From: Bacteroidota bacterium
Lineage (GTDB): Bacteria; Bacteroidota; Bacteroidia; Chitinophagales; JADIYW01
Assembly (NCBI GenBank): GCA_028288625.1
Contig: JAQBNI010000048.1
Coordinates: 1 to 48,700, forward strand
Reading direction: 5' to 3'
DNA: 48,700 nucleotides
In this document: positions 32,771 through 42,583 of the stretch, one piece after another
Layout: the number at the start of each line of letters is the position of its first letter
How positions within the stretch are numbered: position 1 is the first letter of the stretch
Translations under genes and position numbers: made by a program
Notes under the pieces: generated by a model
Told to the model about the DNA's origin: nothing
The model's input: only the letters and a program-made list of their open reading frames with translations
Databases searched by the model: none

Positions 32771-33982
32771 TTACAATGAAATAACGCTATTAAGGGCGTC
32801 ATCTGCATCTCGGTGAATAAAATTCGCTTGATATCCGACAGTAGTGGTAATTGAAGAATGACGATATAGTTTCTTCAGCATTTGAATCGGTATTTTATCT
32901 CCGGAAATATTTCCGAAGGAATGGCGTGCAATGTGCATGGTCATTTTCTTCTTTACTTTAGCCTTTTTTGCTACCTCTACCAACCATTCATTTATTGCTT
33001 TTACCCGCTGCGTTATTCTCTGCTGCACAGCAAATTGATCTTTCATGTCGTGAACGGTTTCAAGGTCAGGAAATACAAGATCGTGTGTTGGGTTCTTCCG
33101 TTTGTATGAACGCAATATCGCCAATGCTTTAGGATGCACTTGCAACGAATCAGCCTTATTGTTTTTTCCCATGCTATAGAAGAGCCGATCATTATTGAAG
33201 TCAGACCATTTCAATCGCAATGTATCTGATACTCGCATGCCCGCAAAATAGAAGGAAAAGAGCCACACGTTACGCGCATGCTGTTCATAAGGATTATCAG
33301 TAAGGTCTAGGGATTCCACTACTTTTATTTCTTCGGCGGTCAAACCAATTTTGTTGGATTCAGGGAACTTAATAACGATTTTGCCTTTCCCGAATGGATA
33401 GTATTTACGATCTGTGATGCCGGCAGCGATGGCTTGATTGAAAATGGTGCGGATCACCACTAAATGATTTACTGCGGTACGTTCAGCGCATTTATAAGTG
33501 CCTTTCACATAGGCTTTAAATTGTTTTAATAATGTTGTGTTGATATCTGCAAAGGAAATATCCGAATCTTTAAGAAACTTTTTAAAATGTTTCACCCGAG
33601 GTTTATCAGCAGAATATTGATTAAACTTTCCTGAACGTTTGAGTTGATCCAGGTACTCATCTGCTTGACCGAAAAAGGTCATGCCACCGGTGGGTTTGAT
33701 CCGCTGCTTTACGGCCTTTGAGGATATCTCAGACTTGAGCGTTTCTAGTTCAAGCGATGTATCGGTTGCTTCTGCGAGTTTCTTCAGCAAAAAGTTATTG
33801 AGCCTATTTGAATTGGGATGATTTTTTTTCACGCGCTGACCATCAGCATCCCACTCCTTTTGCTGAATGTTGTACCCAACATGAATGAACGATGTCTTTC
33901 GATCTTTGGTTATTCTTATTGCAAGAGGGAATAAACCTTCTTTCGTGGGCTTTTGCCGGAGTACAACTTTTACTGAAGCCAT
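32771..33982 (-). CDS. Tyrosine integrase of the element
   Basis: From the ATG at 33982 the protein has 403 residues; it begins MASVKVVLRQKPTKEG, the usual opening of Bacteroidota integrases. An N-terminal Arm DNA-binding domain (to about 50), a SAM-like core-binding domain (about 100-190) and the catalytic domain follow. Catalytic residues are Arg250 (AGMRVSDTLRL), His350 and Arg353 (HIARH), His375 (HSSITTT) and Tyr384. It lies 150 bases from the right attachment repeat and points inward. The arm-site repeat at 34009-34033 lies just upstream of its start, so it may also repress its own transcription. Confidence 0.93.
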   Translation of the reverse strand: MASVKVVLRQKPTKEGLFPLAIRITKDRKTSFIHVGYNIQQKEWDADGQRVKKNHPNSNRLNNFLLKKLAEATDTSLELETLKSEISSKAVKQRIKPTGGMTFFGQADEYLDQLKRSGKFNQYSADKPRVKHFKKFLKDSDISFADINTTLLKQFKAYVKGTYKCAERTAVNHLVVIRTIFNQAIAAGITDRKYYPFGKGKIVIKFPESNKIGLTAEEIKVVESLDLTDNPYEQHARNVWLFSFYFAGMRVSDTLRLKWSDFNNDRLFYSMGKNNKADSLQVHPKALAILRSYKRKNPTHDLVFPDLETVHDMKDQFAVQQRITQRVKAINEWLVEVAKKAKVKKKMTMHIARHSFGNISGDKIPIQMLKKLYRHSSITTTVGYQANFIHRDADDALNSVISL

Positions 33983-34008
33983 AATCAGAATTTTGTTGGA
34001 AGGAAAAT

Positions 34009-34033
34009 GGTACAACATAGGTACAACATTTCG
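34009..34033 (+). repeat. Right putative integrase arm-site repeat
   Basis: GGTACAACAT at 34009-34018 and 34020-34029 is followed by TTCG. It is the same 25-base unit as at 744-768 with one base changed, in the same orientation. It lies between the integrase start and the right attachment repeat. Confidence 0.6.
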
Positions 34034-34133
34034 CGGTTTTTCCTGTATTAAAATTTTATCTTTTTTCCTGTAATGCAGTAGGGAAGAGCCTTATAGGAGC
34101 ATATGAAACCATATAAGACCAATTAGAACAGGG

Positions 34134-34188
34134 CTTAAAATCCTGTTCGCCGCAACGCGAGTAACGGTTCAAGTCCGTTCCGGGGCAC
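34134..34188 (+). repeat. Right attachment repeat (attR core, 55 bp)
   Basis: This is an exact copy of the tRNA-Leu 3' segment at 652-706. The 5' half of the tRNA is absent, so this is not a functional tRNA. It marks the right junction of the element with the chromosome. Confidence 0.92.
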
Positions 34189-34711
34189 ACAGTATCAATT
34201 AATTAAAAAGGTCGCTTTTATCAGCGACCTTTCTAATTTTTGAAAGCTTGCAAACAATCAACAAATTACCTAACGTTTAACGCATCATACATTGAAAATA
34301 CCTTACTGTAATTGCGTCTGCTTAAGCGAATTTTATCATTACTCCTCATCATGAAGAAGGGTAGGTTGCAGAGATGGGAGAAAAGATTCATGTGATCGTG
34401 CATCGTGTCTCCATTTTTCAAAACTCCTCCAACAATTAAATTCAAATAATAATTAAATCCTTCCCTTATCAACACTTTCAATAGCTGATGAAAATCAATC
34501 CGATTCCGGGATAAAGATTATAAAACAGCAAGTAATCAGTAGTGCGCCAACGTTACGCCATTGTTAATAAAAGCATATCTGTGCTGTTTTCAAGCGACTA
34601 AAATTTCTAAAATGGTTACTAAGTGCAGCAAAAAGACAATTAAGCTTACAACCACCCAGCGAGAAATCTTATTTTCAATGAACAAACTATCTATTGACAA
34701 CTTCACGTAGC
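34189..34711. other. Chromosomal gene-poor stretch right of the element
   Basis: It begins with the displaced tRNA-Leu terminator (34207-34240). No convincing protein gene is present; a 71-codon minus-strand frame with a TTG start at 34266-34481 has no recognisable features. The last 200 bases form the upstream region of the secreted beta-helix hydrolase; no clear promoter is seen. Confidence 0.4.
34207..34240 (+). terminator. Original host terminator of tRNA-Leu, displaced by the element
   Basis: The perfect nine-base stem AAAGGTCGC/GCGACCTTT is followed by CTAATTTTT. It lies 19 bases after the right attachment repeat, where a terminator for the pre-integration tRNA-Leu would be expected. 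Confidence 0.65.
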
Positions 34712-37636
34712 ATGTATAAAATTTTTCTTTTAGCAGTTCTGTTTACTTCTAAGATTGATGCACAGAAAAGCGACCCTAAATCAGCGCTTGAAATAATTCC
34801 TTCAGGCGACGCAAAAAATATTGGAGGAATAATAAAAGACACACTACTATTAATTACGGGACACACTTATTCGTTTACCGTGGATACTCCCGAAGACAGT
34901 GGATTAGTTTCAACACAAATTTTAACAGAGCAACTTCCCGGGCAACTAACATCAAAAGACGGATCCCTGCAACAATACACGGTGAAAGATAAAAACGGAT
35001 CATTGAAAACCTCAGGCAAAATTTTTACCGGTGATCATCTCATCGTTAGCTCACCAAACGGAAAATTAAGCAGGGATTATTTCATCCAGCTACGGCCCAT
35101 GGCGCAAAGCGGCCATCTCACTTTAGACAGGGAACAACTAACAGCAAACACGAGTAGGGATCTAATTCTTTATTTTACTGCAGGCCAAAGAACGCCAGAT
35201 GCCATCGTTAGAATTTTTTTACCGCGGGGAATCAATGTTACATTAGAAAATACAACCGTGAATGTGATTGGCAGGGGCGATGTAAAACTAAAAGATCTCG
35301 CCACACAATCGATGGGACGTGTAGGGTCCGCTTACCCCTATCATAAAGTAGGCATCGCAGAGATTTCAAAATCTGCTGATGGAGGTTCGGTTCTTTTATT
35401 TAGACACCTTGATCTTAGACCGGCTAACGGGCCCGATCTTAAAATCATCATTTCAAATGTTAGTTTGAATAAGCCAGGGTTCTACCACTTTAAAGTAAAT
35501 TATGAAACCAGTAAGCCTGAAGCATTAACAAGCCCGGGCATTGGGCCTGAGACAGCCGTGTTAATTGTAACGAGTGCCATCTCCGATTTCGAAAGAATAA
35601 TGAATAAATCTCTTACCTATAAAGAATCCGTCAGCACATTCACAACCGCAAATTTTAAATGGAGTAAGACAACAAAAAACGTCACACACATTCTACAATC
35701 TTTAAACGAAGGGCGAAACTGGACGGTTTCGCCGGCAGCAATAGATAGGAAAAGTTCGACTGCCAGCGTATCGGGATTAGTACCCGGTAAACGATACACC
35801 TTCAGGCTACTTGTTCAGGATGGCAGTTCAAAGGAATATTCAAACCCGGTTATCTTTTACTCCGGGAAAATGGATATTAAAAACTTTGGTGTTTCCGGGG
35901 AAGATAACGCCGACAACACTGATAAAATAAATAATGCCATCAATTACCTTCATGAAATTGGCGGCGGTGTTTTATTTTTTACTAAAGGAACTTATTCAGT
36001 GAGAACGATACATTTAAAAACAAATGTGTGGCTCTATCTAGCAGCTGATGCAACCATTAAAGCAATTAAAGGAGGTGATGCACCCGAAGCAACCTGGTTT
36101 AGTGACAGGAAATACCGTTCCGGCTTATCTCCCAATGATAAAGGTCCATATGCAGAGCCGGAAAATTGGTTAACCAAACAAGATGTGGGTCATCACTACT
36201 TCCAAAACAGTATGTTTTTTGGTGAACGTTTAGACAACGTAAAGATCATTGGCAATGGACGTATAACCGGCAACGGAATTATTGTTAATGGCGACAATGT
36301 AATGAAAAACACAGCCGATAACAGGACTGATAAAATGTTCACTTTTAAACTATGCACCAATATTGAAATTGGCGGCATCTCCAACGGACAGGACCTTTGG
36401 TACGATTCAACAAAAGATCAACCTTATTATCTCAGCGGTGGCGGTTCGAAAAATATCAATACGCAAAACATGTTGCAAATTGATCGCTCAGGACACTTTG
36501 CCCTTCTTGCTACAGGCACTGATAATCTGAATGTGCATGATACTTATTTTGGCAAAGCATCAACATCCAATGTTCGCGACATATATGATTTCATGTCTTG
36601 TAATAATGTTATTGTTACTAATATCTTTTGTAAAGTAGCCTCTGATGATATTGTAAAACCGGGATCCGATTGTTCACTGGGTTATACCCGGCCTGCCCGG
36701 CATTATATGATACGGAATATTATCGGGGATACTAATTGTAATCTTTTCCAGGTTGGCTCAGAAACGGCTGACGATATTATGGATATTCATGTTGATAATA
36801 TCTATGTGCTTGGTGCTAACAAAGCTGGCTTTTCTATCTCAACAAATGATGGTGGCCATATTAAAGATATCCATCTCAACTGCGGGCACACCGGGCCGCT
36901 GCACTCGCGTTCTAAAATGTTCAGAACCTATACACCGTTTTTCATTTCAATTTCTAACCGGGGACGCATTCTTGGCGCAGAGGCTGCAACCTATAGTTTC
37001 ACTGATAATGGCGAAAAGCATAAAGAACTGCTGGTAAAAAATATCAATATAGGCGAAGTGGAAAATGTTATTTTAAACGGAATTGATATTTCTGAAGTAT
37101 ACGCCGGAAGTTCTTACGGAAATAATGATCGCTGGAAAAGCTACAATGGTTCCCAACGCAGGGCCACGCCCATCATCGCGGGTTATCGCCTTCCTGTTTC
37201 TGAGAATGTTGAAGGCGGACTTGATTTCACTTTGCCAAATGGAAAGCACACCGGTTATATAAAAAATGTAACGCTGAATGATATTAATGTCCTGGTAAAA
37301 GGCGGGAATCCTGTTTCAGACACTTCTGCGTCACCGCCGGAGTTGGGCGTGGGGCAGTACAATGCTTCAAATTTGAAGCTTGAACCATCTTACGGAATCT
37401 GGGCCAGGCACGTAAAAGATTTATCAGTAAACCAAAGTTCACTGAATTATGAAAAAAGCGATGGGCGTTTTGCCATTTTTTTTGATGATGTAATTGGCGC
37501 CAGAATTTCCATGGTAAAAATGGCAAAATCAGGCGAGAATCCCAATGCTGTTAAATTGCATAATTCGACAGCTATCACCCTCGATAACATTTTGTATTAT
37601 GATGATGCACCCGGTAAATTCACTCATGAAAAATGA
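34712..37636 (+). CDS. Secreted parallel beta-helix glycoside hydrolase (GH28-like), multidomain
   Basis: From the ATG at 34712 the protein has 974 residues; an upstream TTG frame adds six. The signal peptide is MYKIFLLAVLFTSKIDA. Beta-sandwich regions occupy about 30-290. A fibronectin-III-like domain lies at about 300-385 (ATFKW-type start, PGKRYTFRLLVQD). A pectin-lyase-type beta helix starts at about 390 (MDIKNFGVSGEDNADNTDKINNAI) and runs to the end. Active-site candidates are the Asp pair in VASDDIVKPGSD and the following ETADDIMD. It lacks the canonical NTD motif of classical GH28, so GH49 or an undefined beta-helix family is possible. It faces the minus-strand hydrolase operon convergently. 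Confidence 0.65.
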   Translation: MYKIFLLAVLFTSKIDAQKSDPKSALEIIPSGDAKNIGGIIKDTLLLITGHTYSFTVDTPEDSGLVSTQILTEQLPGQLTSKDGSLQQYTVKDKNGSLKTSGKIFTGDHLIVSSPNGKLSRDYFIQLRPMAQSGHLTLDREQLTANTSRDLILYFTAGQRTPDAIVRIFLPRGINVTLENTTVNVIGRGDVKLKDLATQSMGRVGSAYPYHKVGIAEISKSADGGSVLLFRHLDLRPANGPDLKIIISNVSLNKPGFYHFKVNYETSKPEALTSPGIGPETAVLIVTSAISDFERIMNKSLTYKESVSTFTTANFKWSKTTKNVTHILQSLNEGRNWTVSPAAIDRKSSTASVSGLVPGKRYTFRLLVQDGSSKEYSNPVIFYSGKMDIKNFGVSGEDNADNTDKINNAINYLHEIGGGVLFFTKGTYSVRTIHLKTNVWLYLAADATIKAIKGGDAPEATWFSDRKYRSGLSPNDKGPYAEPENWLTKQDVGHHYFQNSMFFGERLDNVKIIGNGRITGNGIIVNGDNVMKNTADNRTDKMFTFKLCTNIEIGGISNGQDLWYDSTKDQPYYLSGGGSKNINTQNMLQIDRSGHFALLATGTDNLNVHDTYFGKASTSNVRDIYDFMSCNNVIVTNIFCKVASDDIVKPGSDCSLGYTRPARHYMIRNIIGDTNCNLFQVGSETADDIMDIHVDNIYVLGANKAGFSISTNDGGHIKDIHLNCGHTGPLHSRSKMFRTYTPFFISISNRGRILGAEAATYSFTDNGEKHKELLVKNINIGEVENVILNGIDISEVYAGSSYGNNDRWKSYNGSQRRATPIIAGYRLPVSENVEGGLDFTLPNGKHTGYIKNVTLNDINVLVKGGNPVSDTSASPPELGVGQYNASNLKLEPSYGIWARHVKDLSVNQSSLNYEKSDGRFAIFFDDVIGARISMVKMAKSGENPNAVKLHNSTAITLDNILYYDDAPGKFTHEK

Positions 37637-37651
37637 AAGGTGAAGAATAAC

Positions 37652-39232
37652 CTATTCGTTATCAACTACCGTGTCAATTGTTTTCCTGATATCCTTTGAG
37701 GTAACGTTATTTTTTACATTTATATTTTTACTCTTGCTTCCTTCCACTTTTACAAAACTCGCAGCTTCACCTTTCACTTCGATCTTCGTGATATCTGCGC
37801 CCAGCACATTTTCTAAACGGATGATTGCTTCTGCGCCTGTTGCTGCAGGTATCTTCCAGCCGGTTACTGTAATGTCTTTTCCATCTTCACAAACAAGTGC
37901 CGGGCGCACATCATTGTTTGCAAGATTAAAATTTATATTGATGAGTCTCAATCCTTTCACATGTCTCGCCCAAACACCATACGCAGGTACAAGTGGCCCG
38001 AATGTTTTTACTTCAGGGTATTTATCAATGGCTTCCGGAACAACCTGTCTTGCATTTTCTGCAGTACCACCACCGGCTAAATCGATCTCAATATTTTCTA
38101 AAGTAAGATTGGTTATATCATGTCCCGGAACGCCTGTAATTAAAATTCCTGAGGGCGGCTTCAGTTGCGCATTTGCTGACGCTTGCGCTTTTACATTTCT
38201 TACTACAACATTTTCAAAACTTCCTGTAGGCTGTTGCTGATCCTGGTCCTTTCTGAATACACTGAGTCTTGAACCTAAACGAAATAACATGGGCGTTTTT
38301 ACATTCACCATCGTAATATCTGATATCTCTATATTTCTTAAATGGGCGCCATCAACAGTTAATAATTTTATTCCGCCATTATTCGTATCATAGATATAAC
38401 AATTAGATATCTTAATATTTTCAAACGCAGCCATCGATTCAGTTCCCATCTTGATCGCACCCTGGTTACTTTTCAAACGCATATTAGTAACTACAATATC
38501 GCTGCAGGCCATTGTACTGGAAGTCGTTTTAAAACACAAGGCATCATCACCGCTCACCACATCACAATCTTTTATACGAACATGCTGTGATCCATCCATG
38601 TCAATGCCATCGTTATGTGCCACACCCACACTTACGATCTTTACTTTTTCAATCAAAATATTTTTACTCTTGAAAAAGTGCGATGTCCATGCGGCAGAAT
38701 AATTAAGTGTCACACCTTTCACTGTCACTCCATCACATCTTACAATTCTTAAAAGAAAAGGCCTGCGGCCCCAGCGTTGCCCTTCAGGACGGGTATCTGT
38801 AAGAATTTGCCGCTCTTTCAATTTTGATCCCTGCCCATCAATAATACCATCTCCTTCTATTCCAACATTCCTCGCATCAATGGCCACCACTAAAGCCCAG
38901 CCCACCGGCGTACCGAGGCCATCATTAAAAGGGTCTTTATTTTCATAATCATTCACATCTGTACTTCCAAGTATCACTGCATTCTTGTCTAAATGAAGTG
39001 TAACATTATCCTTCAGCACAATTGTTCCTGATAGATATTTTCCCGCAGGAAAGATCACTTTACCGCCACCACTTTTATTACAGGCATCTATCGCTTTTTG
39101 GATTGCAGCAGAATTTAAAGTGGTGCTGTCTCCTTTAGCGCCATAATTCAATACGTTCACATCAGAAGCTTCTGCATTCGTCACAGAAAAAAATAGTGAG
39201 GCTGTGTATAATATAATTTTCAAACACTTCAT
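37652..39232 (-). CDS. GH28 polygalacturonase-type hydrolase
   Basis: The 526-residue protein has a signal peptide (to about 22). The opening DVNVLNYGAKGD marks the pectate-lyase-3/GH28 beta helix. Catalytic motifs are Asn207-Asp208-Gly-Ile-Asp211 and Asp229-Asp230 (SGDDAL). The QGAIKMGTES segment at about 259-268 stands where others have GHG. It hydrolyses galacturonic-acid or rhamnogalacturonan linkages in pectin-like chains, in the periplasm or outside. It is the last gene of the minus-strand operon, 25 bases after a GH29 gene. Confidence 0.85.
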   Translation of the reverse strand: MKCLKIILYTASLFFSVTNAEASDVNVLNYGAKGDSTTLNSAAIQKAIDACNKSGGGKVIFPAGKYLSGTIVLKDNVTLHLDKNAVILGSTDVNDYENKDPFNDGLGTPVGWALVVAIDARNVGIEGDGIIDGQGSKLKERQILTDTRPEGQRWGRRPFLLRIVRCDGVTVKGVTLNYSAAWTSHFFKSKNILIEKVKIVSVGVAHNDGIDMDGSQHVRIKDCDVVSGDDALCFKTTSSTMACSDIVVTNMRLKSNQGAIKMGTESMAAFENIKISNCYIYDTNNGGIKLLTVDGAHLRNIEISDITMVNVKTPMLFRLGSRLSVFRKDQDQQQPTGSFENVVVRNVKAQASANAQLKPPSGILITGVPGHDITNLTLENIEIDLAGGGTAENARQVVPEAIDKYPEVKTFGPLVPAYGVWARHVKGLRLININFNLANNDVRPALVCEDGKDITVTGWKIPAATGAEAIIRLENVLGADITKIEVKGEAASFVKVEGSKSKNINVKNNVTSKDIRKTIDTVVDNE

Positions 39233-39257
39233 TCGATTGTTTCTTTAATTAGACGAA

Positions 39258-41033
39258 TTAATAAGCCGGCAACAAATGGATCTCACGGAAGGTAAAACCT
39301 GTTTTTCCTTCAGAAAATTTTACTGGTGCTAATGTGAGGTGATAAATTCCAGGCTTATCAAATGTTACCGTTCCTCCATTCGTGTGTATTTTCTTCCAGT
39401 ATTGACTGCGCTGGTTATATTCTTTTGAATCAGGAACAATCTTCGTTTCAAAAGATTGATTGCCTGAAATAATTTTCACTACATGATCGCCCTGCCATGA
39501 AGGATTTTCTGTTGAACCGGTTTCTGTAGTGATGATATCTACTTTATAAGTTCCCGGCTGAATCACTTTGAACTGCCAGTCAAGATTAACTGCCGGATCA
39601 ACCCACCCTTCTGCGCCACCGGCACGTGAAATAAAATTGAGTTTCGCAGCAGAATCGCCTTTATAAATTTTTGCATCAACTCCCGGAAGTTTGACAGTTC
39701 TGTCCTGCTGCTGTGTGATAGTTTTTTCTGCATCAGCATTACCCTGAATTTCAACAACAACAACTGAAACAACTTTATCCGGTGCATTAGCCGGAAGATT
39801 TATTTTTAAAAGATGATGATCATTCACACGGTCATAAGTTTCTTTAAAAGCGATCGGTCTTTTGGATGGATCTGATAATAAATAAACTTTGTTGATTTTG
39901 TTCTTTATTCCCTCTAAATAAAAACCAGTTTGCGGCCACTGGTAAATTCCCAAATATAATTTTCCGGGCTTAGTTGTGATGTTTCCCCAGGCAAATTCAG
40001 GATTAAAAGGACTTGCTTTTGTTCCGTAAATCGCTTCATGGTTGATCTTCATCCATTTTCCAACCTGTGATAAAATATTCACAGACTCTTCAGGTATCAC
40101 TCCTTCAGCAGTAGGTCCTACATTCAATAAGTAATTTCCTCCTTTACTTGCAATGTCAAACAGCAGGCGTGTAATGTCTTCAGGAGATTTCCAGTGATGA
40201 TCATCTTTTCTAAAGCCCCAGGTATTATTTAATGTAGCCGGAACTTCCCAGTCTTCGCGGATAACAGCAGCAGGGATTGAATTATCCCCTGTTGATTTAT
40301 AATCGGTTTCCACACCTCCTCCCAATCGTCCGCTGATAATACAACGTGGCTGCAACCTCCTCACTAAATCTTTCAACGACTGTGCCTGCTCTTTAGTAAT
40401 GGTCATCGGCGTATCGAACCAAATCATTCCAATCTCTCCATACTGCGTCAGCAATTCTGTTAACTGCGGTTTTACTTTTTCATCAAGATATTGTTGAAAA
40501 TTTCTTTGAGCAGGAAAATCCCAATCATTATCTAAACCGTTGGGTTCGTGCCAGTCACGGGATTGAGAATAATAAAAACAAATTTTAATTCCTTGTTTAT
40601 GGCATTCATCTGCCAGGGCCTTGATAATATCTTTCCCATACGGCGTGGCATCCACCACATTATATTTTGATGCATGAGATTTGAACATAGCAAAGCCATC
40701 ATGATGCTTTGAAGTGATGGCGATGTATTTCATGCCGGCATCTTTTGCTATGGCAACAAATTTCTTTGCATCGAATTTTACGGGATTGAATTGTTTAGCG
40801 AGTTGTTCATATTCAGCAACAGGAATAGTCGATCTTTTCATGATCCACTCACCCAGCCCCGTACTTGGTTTGCCTTTCCATTCTCCGGCGGGAATAGCAT
40901 ATAAGCCCCAGTGAATGAATAATCCGAAACGTGCATCACGCCACCATTTCATGCGTTCTTCCTGTGAAATGTTCTGACTATAACTGTGATATGCGCAGAT
41001 CAATGCGATTAAAAAAAGAAAGGTCTTTTTCAT
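39258..41033 (-). CDS. GH29 alpha-L-fucosidase with C-terminal beta domain
   Basis: The 591-residue protein has a signal peptide (to about 19). It carries the GH29 barrel with RFGLFIHWGLYA (36-47), SKHHDGFAMF (108-117) and nucleophile Asp207 in GMIWFDTP. The conserved GGNYLLNVGP stretch comes later. A C-terminal region of about 150 residues resembles a carbohydrate-binding or DUF5077-like beta sandwich. It releases alpha-L-fucose from glycans. It is one of three GH29 genes in this operon and differs from the others in its C-terminal module. Confidence 0.92.
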   Translation of the reverse strand: MKKTFLFLIALICAYHSYSQNISQEERMKWWRDARFGLFIHWGLYAIPAGEWKGKPSTGLGEWIMKRSTIPVAEYEQLAKQFNPVKFDAKKFVAIAKDAGMKYIAITSKHHDGFAMFKSHASKYNVVDATPYGKDIIKALADECHKQGIKICFYYSQSRDWHEPNGLDNDWDFPAQRNFQQYLDEKVKPQLTELLTQYGEIGMIWFDTPMTITKEQAQSLKDLVRRLQPRCIISGRLGGGVETDYKSTGDNSIPAAVIREDWEVPATLNNTWGFRKDDHHWKSPEDITRLLFDIASKGGNYLLNVGPTAEGVIPEESVNILSQVGKWMKINHEAIYGTKASPFNPEFAWGNITTKPGKLYLGIYQWPQTGFYLEGIKNKINKVYLLSDPSKRPIAFKETYDRVNDHHLLKINLPANAPDKVVSVVVVEIQGNADAEKTITQQQDRTVKLPGVDAKIYKGDSAAKLNFISRAGGAEGWVDPAVNLDWQFKVIQPGTYKVDIITTETGSTENPSWQGDHVVKIISGNQSFETKIVPDSKEYNQRSQYWKKIHTNGGTVTFDKPGIYHLTLAPVKFSEGKTGFTFREIHLLPAY

Positions 41034-41158
41034 ATTTCAAGAATCGGGGTTAAAGAAATTATGTAACCGGCTTCATATCATTGTTCAGCATTCTTGCGTC
41101 GCACTCTTCGACTGAAGTTTTTCAATCAGCAGGCACCCTGCACTTTAAAAAACATTAT

Positions 41159-42583
41159 TTAATCAATCGACCCGGTTTTAATCTTTCCATTCTGTGCCGC
41201 AACGCTTGCCACATTTCCTTTCACTTCAACTTTAATCACAGAAGCGATTGCATCAGGAGCGGTTGCTGGTAAATTAATCACCAATCCATCATTAGTTAAT
41301 TGAGTCTTCACCGAAACACCATTCGCTAATAATTTTCCTGATACTACTTCATTCTTTAAACCAGGCACAACCAGCTTCCCATCTTTCGGCCAGTCGAACA
41401 CCGAAAAATAAAGTGTTGTGTTGTTTCCATTTTCTTTTTTAGTGCAGCGTCCCCATGTTAAAGGTTGCAGCGGACTTGCTTTGGTTGCATAGATCGCTTC
41501 ACTATTTACTTTCATCCACGCTCCTATTGCCTTTAGCCTGTCAACACTTTCCTGCGGAAATGTTCCGTCGGGCTTCGGTCCAACATTTAATAAATAGTTA
41601 CCGCCTTTAGAAGCAATATCAACAAGATTATGAATTAATGTTTCAGTGGATTTCCATTTTGTATCCCAGCTTTTATATCCCCATGAGCTGTTCATCGTCA
41701 TGCATGTTTCCCAGTCATTGCCGTCTAATTCACTTTGACCCGGAATCTTTTGTTCAGGTGTTTTTGTATCACCCGGAAAGTTGGGACGTTTCAAACGATC
41801 ATTCGTAATAATATTGGGTTGAAGCTTCAATTGCTCCTGCAATTTCAATGCGGCTTCGTCCGTCATGTTCGTTGGAGTATCCCACCACAACACAGCAACA
41901 TCGCCATAATTTGTCATCAGTTCTTTCACCTGCGGAACAGCGACATCGTTAATATACTGGTCGAAAGTTTTTGTTTCCTGTGCGGGATCCCAATGGCCCT
42001 TATGTGCAGCGGTGTAAGCATCAATCGCAGCGCTGTCAGGATTCGCCCAGCCTTCACTCGCAACTTTTCTTGAAGCTGCTCCGCCAGGATTGTTCCAGTC
42101 CTGCGCCTGTGAATAATAGAAGCCCAGTTTCACTCCATATTTTTTACAAGCTGCAGCGAGTTCTTTCAAAGGATCCCTTTTAAAAGGTGTTGCATCAACA
42201 ATGTTCCATTTGCTTGCTTTGGATTTAAACATCGCAAAACCATCATGGTGTTTTGCAGTGATCACGATATATTTCATTCCCGCTTCTTTCGCGGTTCTTA
42301 CCCATTCATCCGCATTAAATTTTGTTGGATTGAATTGTTTGGCAACACTTTGATATTCAGCCACAGGAATTTTAGAGCGGTTCATGATCCATTCCGCACC
42401 GCCATGCGCCTGCTGGTGCCCGTGATATACCCCTGCCAACTGTGCATATACGCCCCAGTGAATGAACATGCCGAAGCGGGCTTCACGCCACCATTTCATG
42501 CGGGCATCCTTTTCGGGAGTTTGGGAAAAACCAAGATTGGAGATACAAACGATTGCTAATAATAGCGCAAGAATTTTTTTCAT
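41159..42583 (-). CDS. GH29 alpha-L-fucosidase, short form
   Basis: From the ATG at 42583 the protein has 474 residues. It has a signal peptide (to about 20), RFGMFIHWGVYA, AKHHDGFAMF at about 113-122 (numbered from the frame's first codon), and nucleophile Asp238 in VLWWDTP. The barrel is followed by only a small beta domain and a short tail; no extra carbohydrate-binding module is present. It should cleave alpha-L-fucosides in the periplasm. It is separated from the next gene downstream by 125 bases with nothing recognisable in them. Confidence 0.92.
   Translation of the reverse strand: MKKILALLLAIVCISNLGFSQTPEKDARMKWWREARFGMFIHWGVYAQLAGVYHGHQQAHGGAEWIMNRSKIPVAEYQSVAKQFNPTKFNADEWVRTAKEAGMKYIVITAKHHDGFAMFKSKASKWNIVDATPFKRDPLKELAAACKKYGVKLGFYYSQAQDWNNPGGAASRKVASEGWANPDSAAIDAYTAAHKGHWDPAQETKTFDQYINDVAVPQVKELMTNYGDVAVLWWDTPTNMTDEAALKLQEQLKLQPNIITNDRLKRPNFPGDTKTPEQKIPGQSELDGNDWETCMTMNSSWGYKSWDTKWKSTETLIHNLVDIASKGGNYLLNVGPKPDGTFPQESVDRLKAIGAWMKVNSEAIYATKASPLQPLTWGRCTKKENGNNTTLYFSVFDWPKDGKLVVPGLKNEVVSGKLLANGVSVKTQLTNDGLVINLPATAPDAIASVIKVEVKGNVASVAAQNGKIKTGSID

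Larger units (their letters stand above)
652..34188. mobile_element. Integrated mobilizable defence element of about 33.5 kb in tRNA-Leu
   Basis: The boundaries are set by a 55-base perfect direct repeat of the tRNA-Leu 3' end, at 652-706 and 34134-34188. A tyrosine integrase lies 150 bases inside the right end, as is usual for tRNA-targeting integrative elements. Matching 25-base repeats, probably integrase arm sites, lie near both ends. The cargo includes mobilization genes, two guide-based immune systems, a STAND NTPase, surface proteins and plasmid-type maintenance genes. A relaxase and two coupling-type ATPases are present but no VirB4, VirB6 or pore proteins. This suggests an integrative mobilizable element that borrows another element's conjugation machinery. 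Confidence 0.9.

Noticed and set aside
34134-34188. Second tRNA-Leu gene at the right end
   Set aside because: Only the 3' 55 bases are present; the acceptor 5' strand and D arm are missing, so it is the attachment copy.
34266-34481. 71-codon minus-strand frame right of the element
   Set aside because: It needs a TTG start, has no recognisable motif and no operon context; too weak to list as a gene.
37671-38240. 189-codon plus-strand frame inside the GH28 gene
   Set aside because: The minus-strand frame has a signal peptide and all GH28 motifs; the plus frame is low-complexity shadow.
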